A DNA stretch of 64,000 bases, taken from NCBI GenBank assembly GCA_001600635.1, contig BCKL01000013.1, forward strand, positions 124,001 through 188,000. The letters are read 5' to 3'. The position numbers were made by a program, and so were the translations under genes. Source of the stretch: Leucosporidium creatinivorum (lineage: Eukaryota; Basidiomycota; Microbotryomycetes; Leucosporidiales; Leucosporidiaceae). The notes beneath the pieces were generated by a model. It was given only the letters and a program-made list of their open reading frames with translations, had not been told where the DNA came from and made no database searches. Below, piece by piece: positions 1 to 11,300 of the stretch (position 1 is its first letter; each line of letters begins with the position of its first letter).

Positions 1-179
1 AGGGAGGTGAAGGCGACCTCGCGGAGATAAATCGCTTGAAGTTGAGGTAGTGCTGTAGCTAGCTGTACGAGCTCTGCCTCGGTGACGGCATCCTCAATCT
101 GAGCCGCTCCTGCCTTGCGCTTGCTCGCCGAAGCTAGCTTGGTACTGCTCCCTCGCTCCAGCGTAAGCGTCTCGGCCAT
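1..179 (-). CDS. 5' end of an unidentified gene, cut by the window edge
   Basis: A leftward frame opens with ATG at 179 and stays open for 59 codons to the window edge. It begins MAETLTLERGSSTKLASASK and continues through a Lys/Arg-rich stretch to LPQLQAIYLREVAF, which resembles the start of a leucine-rich or amphipathic helical segment. It faces away from the rightward SMP3 gene, so 180-485 would be a shared divergent promoter. There is too little sequence to name a family. The start is the first ATG of an uninterrupted frame with gene-like composition; the reading is plausible but unproven. Confidence 0.45.
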   Translation of the reverse strand, partial: MAETLTLERGSSTKLASASKRKAGAAQIEDAVTEAELVQLATALPQLQAIYLREVAFTS

Positions 180-485
180 TATTGCCACCGATGAATCCTG
201 CTTGAGGGAGCGCAGAAAGAGGTGGGCTGCCGCCGAGCTGTTGAGGACGGGCGAAGTGAAGAGGGCGCGACGCGTCTGAGTGTTGTATGCAGGGCTGACG
301 AGCGCGAGCTGAGCCAGCGAGTTCGGCGGAGTGGAGTCTACCACCATCTGAGTGAGCTCCCGTGGCAGCGCCATGGCGCCGAGGCTGAAGACGAAGGAGG
401 TGGAGGGAGAAAGAGAGCTCGCGAATCGGCTTTCCCTCTCGCTACAACTTGCTCCATCAACTCGACTACAGCAGACGGCTCGTAC

Positions 486-2529
486 ATGCTTGCAGGGCCA
501 CGCAGGAGGAAGGCGCTACTAGCATGGATCCTCCTCGTTCTCCTGCGCCTGCTCGTCGCTCTCAGCTCGACTTCGACGATTCACCCTGATGAGCACTTTC
601 AGAACCCCGAGATAGCAGCGGGACTGCTGTTTGACTACAAGGCTACTGGCAATGCTCTGCTACAGACCTGGGAATGGGTCGGGGACAAGCCCTGCAGGAG
701 CATCGTGCCCGTGTGGGGGTCGACAGGACTGGCTTGCGCGCTGCTCAAGCGGATCACCGGTGATGGTGAGTCTGGTTTAACGAGGAGGAGAAACCTTGAC
801 TAAGCTGTCGCCCGGCAGCACCGTCCGCAAGAGCTCTGTTCGTCACTCAGAGGCTGGCAATGTGGCTGCTGAGCCTCTTCGTCGGTGAGCTCGCTCCTGC
901 TCCGCTTTGAGTGCTGGATTGACCTTCAATCCGTCAGACTACTCGCTATGGAGCATTTCTCGCTCCGCCATCGCCCTCCTCCTTTTCGCCAGCTCTCCCG
1001 TCACCCTCACCTTCCTCCTTCGGCCCTTCTCCAACTCGCTCGAAACAGTCCTGCTCGCGGCTGCCTTCCTGCTGGCCGACCGAGTCCTTCGCCAAACGGC
1101 AAAGAGAGCTAGCAGATCGCACCTGCTGACTCTTGGTACAGTCCTCGCCTTCGGGGTTTGTACAAGGATCACCTTCGCCGCCTTCGCAGCGCCGCTCGTC
1201 GTCGCTGTTGCGCTCCAAGCTGCTCGACTTACTTCCAGCGAGCCATGGTCAAGGTGAGTGTATTTTCCGGATCCTCAGAGACCCCGTCGCTGACCCTGAC
1301 TCTCATTAGACGACCGCTCTCCTTCGCACTCTCGGTCCTCCCTGCCATCGCCTCGTTCGCCTTAGCAGGCCTCGCCCTGACCATCACGGACACCATGCAC
1401 TTCTCGCCATCTCGATCTTCCTCATCGTCCTTCTCCTCCGTCCTCCGCACGCCGCTCGTTCTCACTCCTCTCAACCTCCTCAAGTACAATCTCGCCTCCT
1501 CCAATCTCGCCGAGCACGGTCTGCACCCTCGCTACCTTCACATCATCGCCAACTGGCCATTGCTCTTTGGAGTTGGTCTATGGGCTGTTGCGGACGCTGC
1601 TTGGAAGATATTGAGGGGTGGAGGAGCATCCAAGGAGGGGGAGCGACGGCGAGGGCTATGTCAGTACTGTGTTGATGGGCTCGAGAGGCGTGTGACGGCT
1701 GATCCTTCTCCTCTGCAGTGTATCTCGCCTCCTGCATCATACCGACCCTTCTGCTCTCCATCCAACCGCATCAAGAACCCCGCTTCCTCGTCCCTCTGGT
1801 CATCCCTCTCGCTCTCCTCGCCCCATCCGCCTCGTTTTTCAAACTCGGAACGTCGAGTGCGAGAAGGAAGCGCACCTTCTTCTGGGTGAGCTCTAACTGC
1901 TCCGTTCCCCGGTCTTTCGCTCGCGCTGACCTCCTGAGCTCGCAGTCCATCTGGATCCTTCACTCGCTCATCTTCACCACTCTCTTCGGCTACCTGCACC
2001 AAGGAGGACTTATGCCAACACTGCTGAGGCTCAATGATGAGCTGCGGACACCAGGTCTACCTTTCCTCGGCGCTAGGGAGGGAGTCGCTGCCCCCGCTCA
2101 CGTTGAGCTCGTGTTCTGGAAGACGTTCATGCCGCCGAGACATCTTGTGCTTCCTCTGATGGGTGAGTCTTACATCTCTCAGGCCGCTTGGAATGAAGCT
2201 GACCTCTCATCACAGACGATGCATCCTCAGCGCCTTTCATCCGCATCACCGACCTTTCTGGCGCCCCTCCCTCCAAGCTGCTAGCGACAATTCGCTCTCT
2301 CGCTCTCGCTGCCGGATCGACCACAAAATTGACCACCCTCCTCATCACCCCCGCCTACCTCTTCGACGCAGCGGAGGAAGAATTGAGCTCGCTCGGCGGA
2401 GAGATCGATTGGCGGCCGAGGCAGATGTTCGAGGGACGGACGTTCGGGGTACACGTAGATATGGATCGGTTGGGTGATGTTGGTGGTGCGAGCTGGGGGA
2501 GGATGGGAGTGGGGGTGTGGGAGGTGTAG
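486..2529 (+). CDS. SMP3: GPI mannosyltransferase 4 (SMP3/PIG-Z, GT22 family)
   Basis: This ER membrane enzyme adds the fourth, side-branch mannose to the GPI-anchor precursor using dolichol-phosphate mannose. Seven exons (486-765, 819-884, 938-1253, 1310-1659, 1719-1885, 1946-2162, 2216-2529) join by GT-AG introns into 569 codons plus stop, near the usual family length. Visible family marks are an N-terminal hydrophobic helix followed by HPDEHFQ at about residues 33-39 (the luminal acidic motif of GT22 enzymes), SNSLET, and the block [20 protein letters not shown] followed by HPRYLH, then [10 protein letters not shown]. Many hydrophobic segments are present. The chosen ATG sits directly before the signal-anchor; the frame is open upstream, but that extension is not family-like. 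A PIG-B-type relative is less likely because the [12 protein letters not shown] block is typical of Smp3. Confidence 0.93.
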
Positions 2530-2782
2530 CTGAGCTGCAGGGAGGTCGGTGCTCGGCGTTCGCTCCGAGTCACTAAGAGACGTACACGGTTCATCCAAAC
2601 TTCTCTTCGTTGTACTCAGAATGCTGTAAAGGGGAGCTGCAGACGGTGGAGCTGCTTCTGCAGTCCGAGCTCAAGGGTGACGATAGTGGGGCTTCGAGCT
2701 CTCGGAGCACTCTCGACTCTTCCCTTTCTGCCACATCTTCCCTCGTCTCTCGCTCGACCCGCTCGCTGCCACTCTCACATCG

Positions 2783-3687
2783 ATGAGTCTATACCCGAAC
2801 AGTCTCAACGATAGCAGCCTTACGCTCTGCACTCAAGCGTACACGAGGCTCGACGACGACGGATCGGACGGCGAGCTGGTGGAGGCGCTCGAAGCCGCGA
2901 CCATCGAGCAGAATCCGGAGGTCCAGGAGAAGCAAGAAGAAGCTGAGGAGAACGAGGAGCAAGAAGGGGAGAAGTTCCTGCCTATCGCGTTTCCCCTTCC
3001 CTGGGGCGGCTTCGCCTTCTTCAACCGCCATCTCTCGCTCAAAGACGATGCATCCGCCTGGACGACGGAGTTCGAGAAGCACAGAGATCACATCAAGGGT
3101 TTCACGTCTCCTTCCTTTGCTATAATCGAGTTGAACAACGTTTACTTGAGGTGAGCGCCGGCGACTGCTGCTCGGGAACGGCGACTAACCTTTCTTCATC
3201 GCCTCAGGCTCTCAAACGACGGCGCCGATGGCTCGTTCAACATCCTCGCGGTCGTCTCTTACTATGACGACGCCGTGCGCCTTCGCGACACGTTTGAGAT
3301 TCCCATTTACCAGCCTATTCCTACCTCGGTCTGCGACGAAGCGCTCCTCCGAGCCTCGATGACTATCGAAGGCGAGTCGGACACCACCTGGCGCCACCTC
3401 GTGGCTCTTGAGAATATGCTTCATGGCCGTTGGGACACCATCGCCAAGCTGCTCAAGCGCCCCCTCACTCTCGACCGTCATCAGAAGGAGGGCAAGACTT
3501 TGGCGATGAGCGTACTGGCGACGAAGCTTCGCGGCTTCTTCTGCGCAGGCGTCTTCCATATTGTACACGCCACAGTCAGGCCACACTCTACACCAAATTG
3601 GGGCGCTCTCACTCTCAAGGTCGGTCGATATTCGCCCCACTCGATTCGGCTTCGCTGACCCTTCTCTCCTTTTCGCAGTCCAAGTAG
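2783..3687 (+). CDS. Orphan family member A (FPL-GG / RGFF-VH family)
   Basis: The product is unrecognised. Three exons (2783-3150, 3208-3619, 3679-3687) give 262 codons plus stop; the last exon encodes only Ser-Lys-stop. The N-terminus is acidic and Glu-rich (about residues 25-70). Next comes FPLPWGGFAFFNRHLSLKDD, a Trp, and IIELNNVYLR just before intron 1. The C-terminal half ends with LRGFFCAGVFHIVHATV. The same order of motifs is seen in gene B (4015-5114), gene D (39575-40675, leftward) and fragment C (24588-24878, leftward), so these are diverged paralogs. No signal peptide or membrane segment is evident, so a cytosolic or nuclear location is inferred. It lies in tandem with B. Confidence 0.72.
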
Positions 3688-4014
3688 CTTCGAGACAGGA
3701 CGGCTGGAGTGCGGAGCGAGTGCAGAGTGTAGAGATGCCACTGAAACGATTTGCGCCATTTTTGAACCCTATCCAATGAGGAGCAGGCGCGACGTCGTTG
3801 CTGAGCCGCCAGCGCCGAGCGCCGAGCTGGGCTCTACGCCTTGCTTGGAAGGGCACAGAAGGCTGTACGCCTGACTCAACGTCCAATACTATCTAGAGAT
3901 CTAATCAGACCGCCTGAGAAGCCCCCACAACATCCAACTTCGTCCCTCTGAGCTTGACCTCGCGCTCGCCCTGTCGTTCGCTTCTCTTCCTCCCGCCAGA
4001 TCTCTCGCCTCGCA
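3688..4014. other. Spacer between family members A and B
   Basis: This 327 bp stretch should hold the 3' end of A and the promoter of B. A double AGCGCCGAGC word lies at 3811-3826. Open frames on the minus strand overlap A and look like shadows. No further gene is seen. Confidence 0.5.
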
Positions 4015-5114
4015 ATGTCGACACCTCCTCGCGCGCCCCGCAGCTCAGGCTCTAGCACACCTACAGAAGACCTCTTCCACTCCTCCCTTACCGCCCTGCA
4101 CCAGGCCACTCTCACCCCCGGCTACCCTCTTGACAACGGATCGCTCGCTCGTTTCGACGCTCTCGTCTCAAAGCAGGACAGTAAGGAGCAGTGGCTGGAG
4201 CAAGTGAGGACGGGGAGTGGAAGCTGGTGCGCAGAATGGAGGAAGAGCTACACGCTTGTTGAGCTCACTGGAGTACAGATCGAGTGAGTTCGCGTCGGGG
4301 GCGAGGACAAGGGGGCGGACGCTGATATTGTTGCTCGCTGAGCAGGTTTGCTCGCTCGTCAAAGGGAGAGAAGATGGAGCTTACCGCCTATGTGCTCGAA
4401 CAAGAAGACAAGGAGCGCATCGAGGTGCACCAGCGTCAGGTCATCGCTCGCCAGAGCTCGTTCGGATTCGGAGGCGCTTTCCCCAGCGCGGAGAGCTTCA
4501 AGATCATCTACAGTCCAGCTCAAGCCGACCTCGCCACGTTCAGTATTGACGGAGAGACGCGCCGCATCTCCAAGCTCTTCGAGACGGTCGACGGCCGGCA
4601 CCCCGAGCTCGCCGAGAAGCTCGGATTGAACGCCAACTCGCTCGTCTCGTCGATGATGGCTACCAAGGCTCGCGGCTTCTTCAACGGAGCTACCTTAATC
4701 CTCGTTCATGTCGAGCTGGTCCCCATCGAGCGTCCTTGGAAGGATCTCAGCTTCGAGGAGGAGGTGGGCCTCTCTTTCGCCGACTCCGAGCGCCGATCCG
4801 CTCGAGAGTTGAGCGCATCCACTGACCCTCCGTCCTCAACACAGGAAGCTACTTGTCTCAGCACCCCTATCGACGACTCTCCTCCCTCCTACCTCCCCGA
4901 GAAATCCTCCTCCTCTTCCCCTGGCGCCGAGCCCCACGCCAACACCGGGCCCTTCCCCTCCTCCTCTTCCCCTTCCTCCGACGCCGAGCCCCCTTCCTCC
5001 AACGCAACCCTCGAGACCATCAAGTGGGCCGCTGGGGCGTGGTGGGAGAACACCAAAGATGGGACGAGGACAGCCTGGAAGGTTTGGTTGAGGGTCAACA
5101 TGCTGCCCGTCTAA
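4015..5114 (+). CDS. Orphan family member B (FPL-GG / RGFF-VH family)
   Basis: The function is unknown. Two exons (4015-4283 and 4346-5114) encode 345 residues. After a Ser/Thr/Pro-rich leader comes YPLDNGSLARFDALVSKQDS, then a Trp-rich stretch, and YTLVELTGVQIEF across the intron, matching the equivalent blocks of A and D. A central block contains PAQADLATF, RRISKLFETV and PELAEKL, then ATKARGFFNGATLILVHVEL and ERPWKDLS. This central block is closest to fragment C at 24588-24878. The C-terminal 100 residues are Ser/Pro-rich and end in a Trp-rich amphipathic segment (IKWAAGAWWENT). No membrane helix is seen. It is tandem with A in the same orientation, consistent with local duplication followed by divergence. 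Confidence 0.78.
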
Positions 5115-5676
5115 CAGGTGAGGGGAAAGGCGGAGGAATGAGAACAGGCTTGCTTGGCTTAGGATCGCACAGAATGAGGAGAGAGGAGAGCAGAGCGAAG
5201 CGAAGCGAGTGAGCAATTCGTAAGAAGCTCCATGCGCTTTCGCCGAGCTCCTTCTCCACGCGGCGCGCTCGCTCCGTCGCCAATCACCCATGGACTGGTC
5301 TCGTCAAGCTGCTCTTTCCCATCTCGGACAAAACAAGACGGCGAAGGAGAGCAGCGAGAAGCGAGAAGCGAGCGAGCGAAGTCGCAAGCCGCTGCGCCCC
5401 GTACGAGCCTCTTCCCCCTGCTACCGCTCTCGCTTCGCTTCGTTGGCGAGTGACTCGTCAATGGTTGTTCCTCGCGTTCGCGCTCACACCTGAAGCGAAG
5501 TAAATGCGAGGTGAGCAAAGAGCAGTGATGATCAAAATCCCCGACCGAGCCTCATCGCCTTCGCCGAGCCTTCTCACCGCCTACCGCTGCTCCCCCTCGC
5601 CAGATCGCTCGACAACGGTATTCCTCACGTTTGCTCTCTCTCTCACAAATCAAGCGTACGCACAAAGCACTCCCCA
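5115..5676. other. Convergent 3' spacer between gene B and TFIIIA
   Basis: This stretch of about 560 bp separates the stops of two convergent genes. It contains several short frames on both strands rich in Ser/Arg, with no splice-consistent or family-like product. Nothing functional is visible beyond presumed transcript ends. Confidence 0.5.
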
Positions 5677-7775
5677 TCACTCCTCCTCGCTCTCGCTCCC
5701 GCTCCCCTCCTCAAACCACTCGCCCAACTCGCCCCTCTCGACCTCGACGCGATGCCTACTCCTCAAATGTCGTTGGACATCATAGACGCGGGAGAACCAG
5801 TAGGCGCATGGTCCCTCCTCTTCCTGCTTCTTCTCGGCGGCGGCGGTGGTGGTCGAAGGCGAGTCGGGGAGGGGCCAGGCGATGTCGAGGATTGAGGGGA
5901 AGGGGCAGGGGTACTTCCTCTTGCTCTTCGCTCCTTCTCCTTCTCCACCGGAGCCAGGGAGGAGAGAGGGAGGAGCATAGTTCGCTCCGGTGATTAGATC
6001 GAGCAGGGAGACGCCGGGAGGGGCGAGGGGAGGTTCGGGGTCGTCGTCGTCGTCGTCCATCTCTTGGTCGGAGGCGGCGGCAGGAAGGGGAGGAAGAGGC
6101 GGGAGGGAGGAGAAGGAGAAGGAGGAGGGGACCATTGGCAGGAGGGTCGAGTGCGAGGAGGCTTGATGAGTTTCGAGGGCGTCGGCCTGTTCGAGGAGTC
6201 GTTGGGCGATGTCAGCTCGGCGATGAGCGGGAGGGAGGGAGAAAGCGAGAGAGAGAAAAAAGCACAGCACGACCAAACTCACATCCTTAAACCTCCTCCC
6301 ACACCTCTTCCCACCTCTCAACAGCCCAATCTCACAAACCCAAGGGCTCTTGGTGCCAAACACCTCCTCCTCCTCCTCCTCCTCCTCCTCCTCTTCCTCA
6401 TCGGCAAGATCCCGCTGCCTCTGGATCCTCCTCTTCTTCTTCCCTCCCCTAGCAAAATCATACGCCATCCGACGGTCCCTCTCCTCCTCCTGCTGCAACT
6501 GCCATTGAGCGTCGTCTTCGTCCGCCGAGGAGTCGTCCCCTCCTCCTCCTCCGCCGAGCTGGGTAACGACGCTCGTGCTGGGACCTACTCCTCGATCGCC
6601 CTCCTCTTTCTCGGTCTCCTCAGCAGTCTCCTCCGCCGTCTCCTCCTCCTCACTCCTCCTCCCCTTCCCCTTCCTTCTCCTCTTCCTCCCACCCCCATCC
6701 TTCTTCCCCCCTCCTCCCTCTCCCTCTCCATCCCGCTCATGCCCGCCCAAATGCCCCTTCAACCCGCGATTACTCGCAAACACGCGTCCCTTGCATTCGG
6801 GGTAGGGACAGGTGGGTGGGTGGGCCGTCTTGGTGTGCTTTTGGAGGGAGGACCAGGTGGGATACTGACGCTGTATGAGGGGGAGAGGGAGGCAGAGTGG
6901 GTGGGAGCAGAGGTAGCGGGAGGCTGTTGTTGAATGGATCGAGGGGAGGGGCAGGGGAGAGGGGACGGGGGAGAAGGAGAGGGGAGGAGGGAGAGGTTAG
7001 CTCGGCGGCGCAGGAAGCAGGGAGGAAGGAGCGAGGGGGAAAGCAGGGAGAGGGAAGGAGAAGAGCGAGAGATACAAACAGAAACGCACGATCATGAGTC
7101 TTGACGTGCGCCTTCAAGTGCACATTCTGCTTGAACGACTTGTCGCATCCAGGGTGGTCGCAGAGGAAGGGGTTGGTGCCCGGGGTGGAATGGACTTCGG
7201 CAATGTGCGTGCGGAGGAGGTGGTGCTTCCTGAAGGTTGAGGAGCAGGAGGTGCACTGTTGTTATAGAGGGGTAGAGTGAGTGAGGAGGAGAGTGTGGGA
7301 AGAGAGGAAGGAAGAGGGTCAGCGCCGAGCCGAGAGGGAGAGGTGAAGAAGGAGGGAGCGCCGAACATCGTAAGTCTTGCCCTCATGCACCAATTCGACA
7401 TGCTTCTTCAAATGCTGATTCGTCCAGAACCTTTTGTCGCATTGGTCGCACTGTAAGGGTTTCTCCTCCTCTGAAGCGTGGGTGCGGAGGTGGGCTTTAA
7501 GGTGGGAATCGCGGGCGAAAGTCGAGGGGCACGAGGGGCATTGAAAGGGTCTCTGTTGTATCAGACGGAGAGGTAGTTAGTGAGAGAAGCGAAGAAGGTG
7601 TACGAGACTACATACCTCTCCAGTGTGAGTCCTCTGATGCTCCTCCAAGCGAACGGGGCGGGTGAATGCTTTTAAGCAGCCTGGGTGGGTGCAGGCGTAT
7701 TTCTTTAGTCTCCCGCCTGAAGTAGCTAGTTGAGAGGTGGTAGTGAGTTGTCCGTTGATGAGGATTGATTGAGGT

Positions 7776-7807
<32 letters not shown>

Positions 7808-7909
7808 TGCAGCTGGTGGAGGGCGAGAAGGGGGAGGGGGAGGGGAGTAGGGCTGAGCAGAGGTGGAGGCTATAGGTGCTGTAGCTGATTGAGATCTAGC
7901 TACTAGCAT
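5677..7909 (-). CDS. Transcription factor IIIA, nine C2H2 zinc fingers
   Basis: TFIIIA binds the internal control region of 5S rRNA genes and recruits RNA polymerase III; it also binds 5S rRNA. Leftward exons give nine fingers in order, beginning YACTHPGCLKAF, FQCPSCPSTF, LQCDQCDKRFWTNQHLKKH, YDCTSCSSTF, FLCDHPGCDKSF, YLCSHPLC (with YPTWSSLQKH), CPYPECKGRVF, WVCEIGLL...RCGRRF, and YPCPFPS...CAYWFSRVYDVQRH. The nine-finger count and the TNQHLKKHVELVHEGKTY linker match TFIIIA. Finger 6 requires the short exon segment around 6835-6930. A long Glu/Lys-rich insert with poly-Glu lies between fingers 7 and 8. The N-terminus carries a poly-Ala run from a CAG-type repeat. The ATG at 7909 is the first in the finger-bearing frame, but a CTGTAG acceptor just upstream allows a further 5' exon, so the start is uncertain. 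Confidence 0.9.
6362..6397. repeat. (CTC)n trinucleotide tract coding poly-Glu
   Basis: A CTC run on the plus strand reads as consecutive GAG codons in the leftward TFIIIA gene. It forms an acidic tract between fingers 7 and 8. Length variation between strains would be expected. Confidence 0.9.
7777..7806. repeat. (CAG)n trinucleotide tract coding poly-Ala in TFIIIA
   Basis: About ten CAG units on the plus strand are read in the leftward gene as GCT codons, giving a poly-Ala run before the first zinc finger. Confidence 0.9.
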
Positions 7910-8346
7910 CGGAGCTGGAGCTGGTGTCCTACAGAATTGAGCAGTGAAGAGTACGAGTACGAAGGCAAGACGCGATTCCCTCCCTCTCTTTGCCACCTTC
8001 TCCTTTGTTCCTTCTCGGTCGTCTCTCTCTCGTCTCACTTTCTGTACGTCTTTAGCTCTACCTGCCCACCCCATTCCACGCTCGCTCTTCCGTGCCCATC
8101 CTACCGCAATACAGCCACTGCCCGAGGCCGCACAAAAGTCGATTCTCGCCCGCTCCCATCGGGGCTCAGCTCCAAGCAGCTCGACTACTCGGTCAGAAAG
8201 AGCTGCAGCACGATCAGCTAGCTCAGCCCCTAGCCTATCTACCACGCTACAACTTCGCCCTCACTGCTACCGTACAACAGCGAGCTAACAGCTTCCCTTG
8301 CGTTCCGCTCTTACAGCTCCCCCTCTCTCCCACCCACCTCTGTACC
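7910..8346. promoter_or_regulatory. Divergent promoter region between TFIIIA and TIM23
   Basis: The two genes point away from each other across about 437 bp. The segment next to TIM23 ends in a pyrimidine-rich leader (8310-8346) directly before its ATG. The TFIIIA side has a CTGTAG acceptor-like site at about 7930, so a 5' exon of TFIIIA may lie here. No TATA box is obvious. Confidence 0.5.
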
Positions 8347-11300
8347 ATGTCCGCTCCCAACTCGTCCGACATCCTGGGCCAAGCCCGTTTCTCCACCACC
8401 TCGTCCCACTCTCAATACACCCCCGAAGCACCTACGGCCGACTCTGTCCTCGGCGGGGCTATCGACCCTTCCGCTCTGCACCCTCTCGCCGGCCTAGTAG
8501 ACAACAAGGACCTGGATTACCTCTTGTTGGAGGATGATAAAATTAGTGGTGTCGAAGGAGGAAAGAGCGTCTTGCCGAGTAGGGGGTGGGGGGATGAGCT
8601 TTGTTATGGCACTGGATCGACTTACTTGGCTGGTGCGTTGTTTGTACTCTCTTACACACCTTCTCTCTCTCTCTGTACCCAAGCTAAAAACCCCCCTCGT
8701 GCGCGTTGGAACAGGACTAGCCGCCGGCGGCCTCTGGGGCCTCCGCGAAGGTTTCCGTCGCGACATCCCTCGTCCTTCCTCCTCCTCTACCGCTCCTCTG
8801 GCCCCCGCTACAACCATCGTTCCCGGCGGAGCACCCCAACCCATCGGATCTATCAACCCCATCTCCACTGCTTCCGCCGTCGGAGCGCAAGCGACTGCGT
8901 TCGCCAAATCCTCCGCCACCGCCAACGCCGAGGGAGCAGCGGGCAAGGAAGGACCGAAGGAGGGTGCTAAGGCTGCGGCACACAAGGTCTCCCGAAGGCT
9001 GAGGTGGAATAATGTATTGAACCAGGTGACTCGGAGGGGCAGCTTTACTGGAAACAGCGCGGGAGTGCTCGGTCCGTCTTCTTCTCTCTCTCTTTCTCCT
9101 TCTCCCTCCCTGCCTTCTCCTACTAACGCTCCTCTCTCCCACCCTCACCGCTCCCCCTCCCTCCCTCCCGCTGGCCGCTCCCCCTCGACCTCGCACACAG
9201 CCCTAATCTACAACGGCTTCAACTCGACCCTCGACGCCTACCGCGGCGGCAAGCACGACATCTATGGCTCCATGTTTGCGGGCGCTTGTACCGGCGTCGT
9301 TTGGAGGTGTACTGGTGAGTTTTGTCCTGGCTTTCTTCAGCGCGGGCGAGGGTTGTGAGGGCGGGAGAGAGGGAGCTGGGTCGGCGAGGGCTAGCGGGAG
9401 GGGGATGGGATGGGATGGGAGGAGCAGGGAAGAGCAGGGAGGAGGAGCAGAGGAGGAAGGAGGGAGTTGGGAAGCTAGGTCGAGTCAGAAGCTCGGTGTA
9501 GCGGTTCATACGTCCCTTCTTGTCGTCGGGACCCAGGCTCGGCTGGAGGGGAAGGAGCTCGACTGGGGTCGACCGAAGAGCAGGGATGAGCAGTGGGTTT
9601 CGAGACCGAGCTGTCTCGGGGTCCACTGCCCTTGTTCATCTGCGCAGACGTCGACCTCGCGGCGGCTGTGGATCGACGAGCAGGGCACGCGGAGTCGAGC
9701 GCCGAGCCTGAGCGGGTTTGCGGACCTCGAGGGAGGTTCGGCATGGCCGTTCTTGTCATGGTGTACTCGGTTCTGTCTTCCACCCTCTCTGTACGGTCAC
9801 ACGAGGCTCCTCGGCGCGGGAGTGTCGCCTGGGCAACGTCGCTGAGATCTCGGTCTTGACGGCGGTGCTCTAAGTCCGTATCCTCGGGACGCCGACGAGC
9901 TGCGGTGTATGAGTGGCATCATTGTTGAGCTGAAGGAGCAGGTGGTGCGCAGGGATGTCGGCCTCGAGCGGTCGCGTCGGACCTAGAGCTTCGACGAGGC
10001 AGCTCCTCGTTGGTCGTCCTTGTTGCCTGCCAAGCCAGTCTCGGGCATAGTCGAGCAGAGCGATGGAGTCCACGAGCAGTGGTGGCGAGACGACGAGGCG
10101 TCCTGGCCTCGCTGCTCTGATCCTCGTTCTCGGCGGCCTTGCGGCTCCGAGGTTCGCGTTGAGCAGAGCGACGCAGACGGAGCTGAACGATGACGCAGAG
10201 TGACTTTCTTGGAGCTTCGGCAGCTTCGAGCGTGTCGCTCTGGCGTCGCGGTCGTCTTTACCGTCTGCTAAGCTCTTCTCACACCTTTCCTCAACCGACT
10301 TTTGGCTGAGGGGAACCGGCTGAGCAGCGTCGCTGAGCTACGAAGGTCTCGGCGGCGATACTCTGTCGTCGACCCTCACCGCCGAAGAACGCGGTATGGG
10401 GTAGCCCCCGCCGAGGAGGGAGCAGCGGCTCGGTGCTAGCGACGGCGAGCAGGGGTGGCCTGAGCGACTCCACCGAAGCAGCCTGCTTCGACGGGGTGGC
10501 TCTGCCACTCCCTCGTCTACTCGTCTTCTCTCTGCCGCTGAGCGCGCGCGGCTCGAGCGTAGGGGAAGTCTGAGCGGTCGCGCCGAGGGCGAGCCAGCTG
10601 TCGGCGCGGTGCTCTTCAAGGTCTCCTTTGTGGCCGAGCTGGCAAGGAGAGGCAGACAGAGGGCGGAACACTAGTTTCATCTTTCATGGAGCTCGGTTGA
10701 GTCTCGGGAGGCTGCACTACGTGCACGACCGTCCAATGACTGTTCGACCGGCTCAAACCGAGGTCGCGGCGCATGTGGGAGCCTCGCTGGAGGACTGGGA
10801 CGCCGCTGCTGAGAACGAGGTCTCAGTGGTGAGTCCCTCCAGGTACTCGGCTATGCCCCAGACTGCTCGAGCGGCAATTGCAAGCTTGACTGCAGCTTCG
10901 AGCACACGAGGAGAGCCTAAGCAATCTCTCGTCGGCGCGAGCAGCGTCGGCGAGGATGCTTTACATGGCATCTTCTAACCTAGCGCGAAGCTTGACGCCT
11001 ATCCGTGCCTCGTGCATTATGGGGATTTCTGCGTCTCGGGTGGGGAGGTAGAGCTTGGCTGGTCGCTCGGCGGCGTCGCCGCCTTCGAGTGACGGTCGTC
11101 GCGCTTCCCCTTCGCACCGACTCTGCGGCAGACGCCGGCTAGATTCGCTGAGCGGCTCGTTCGCGCTCCGATTCCGCTCGAAGCTCTCACTTGCCAGCAG
11201 GTGCGACTCGCGCTCGAGCAGCCGACCGCCGAGCAGCGATGGCGGAGGCGGCAGCCCTCGCCCTCCTCACTCTGCGAAGTATCCGCTCGGCGCGTTCTCT

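Noticed and set aside
6064-6933. 289-codon rightward frame
   Set aside because: It is the antisense of TFIIIA exons and introns; its Gly/Leu/Pro-rich content comes from the CTC repeat and acidic codons read backwards.
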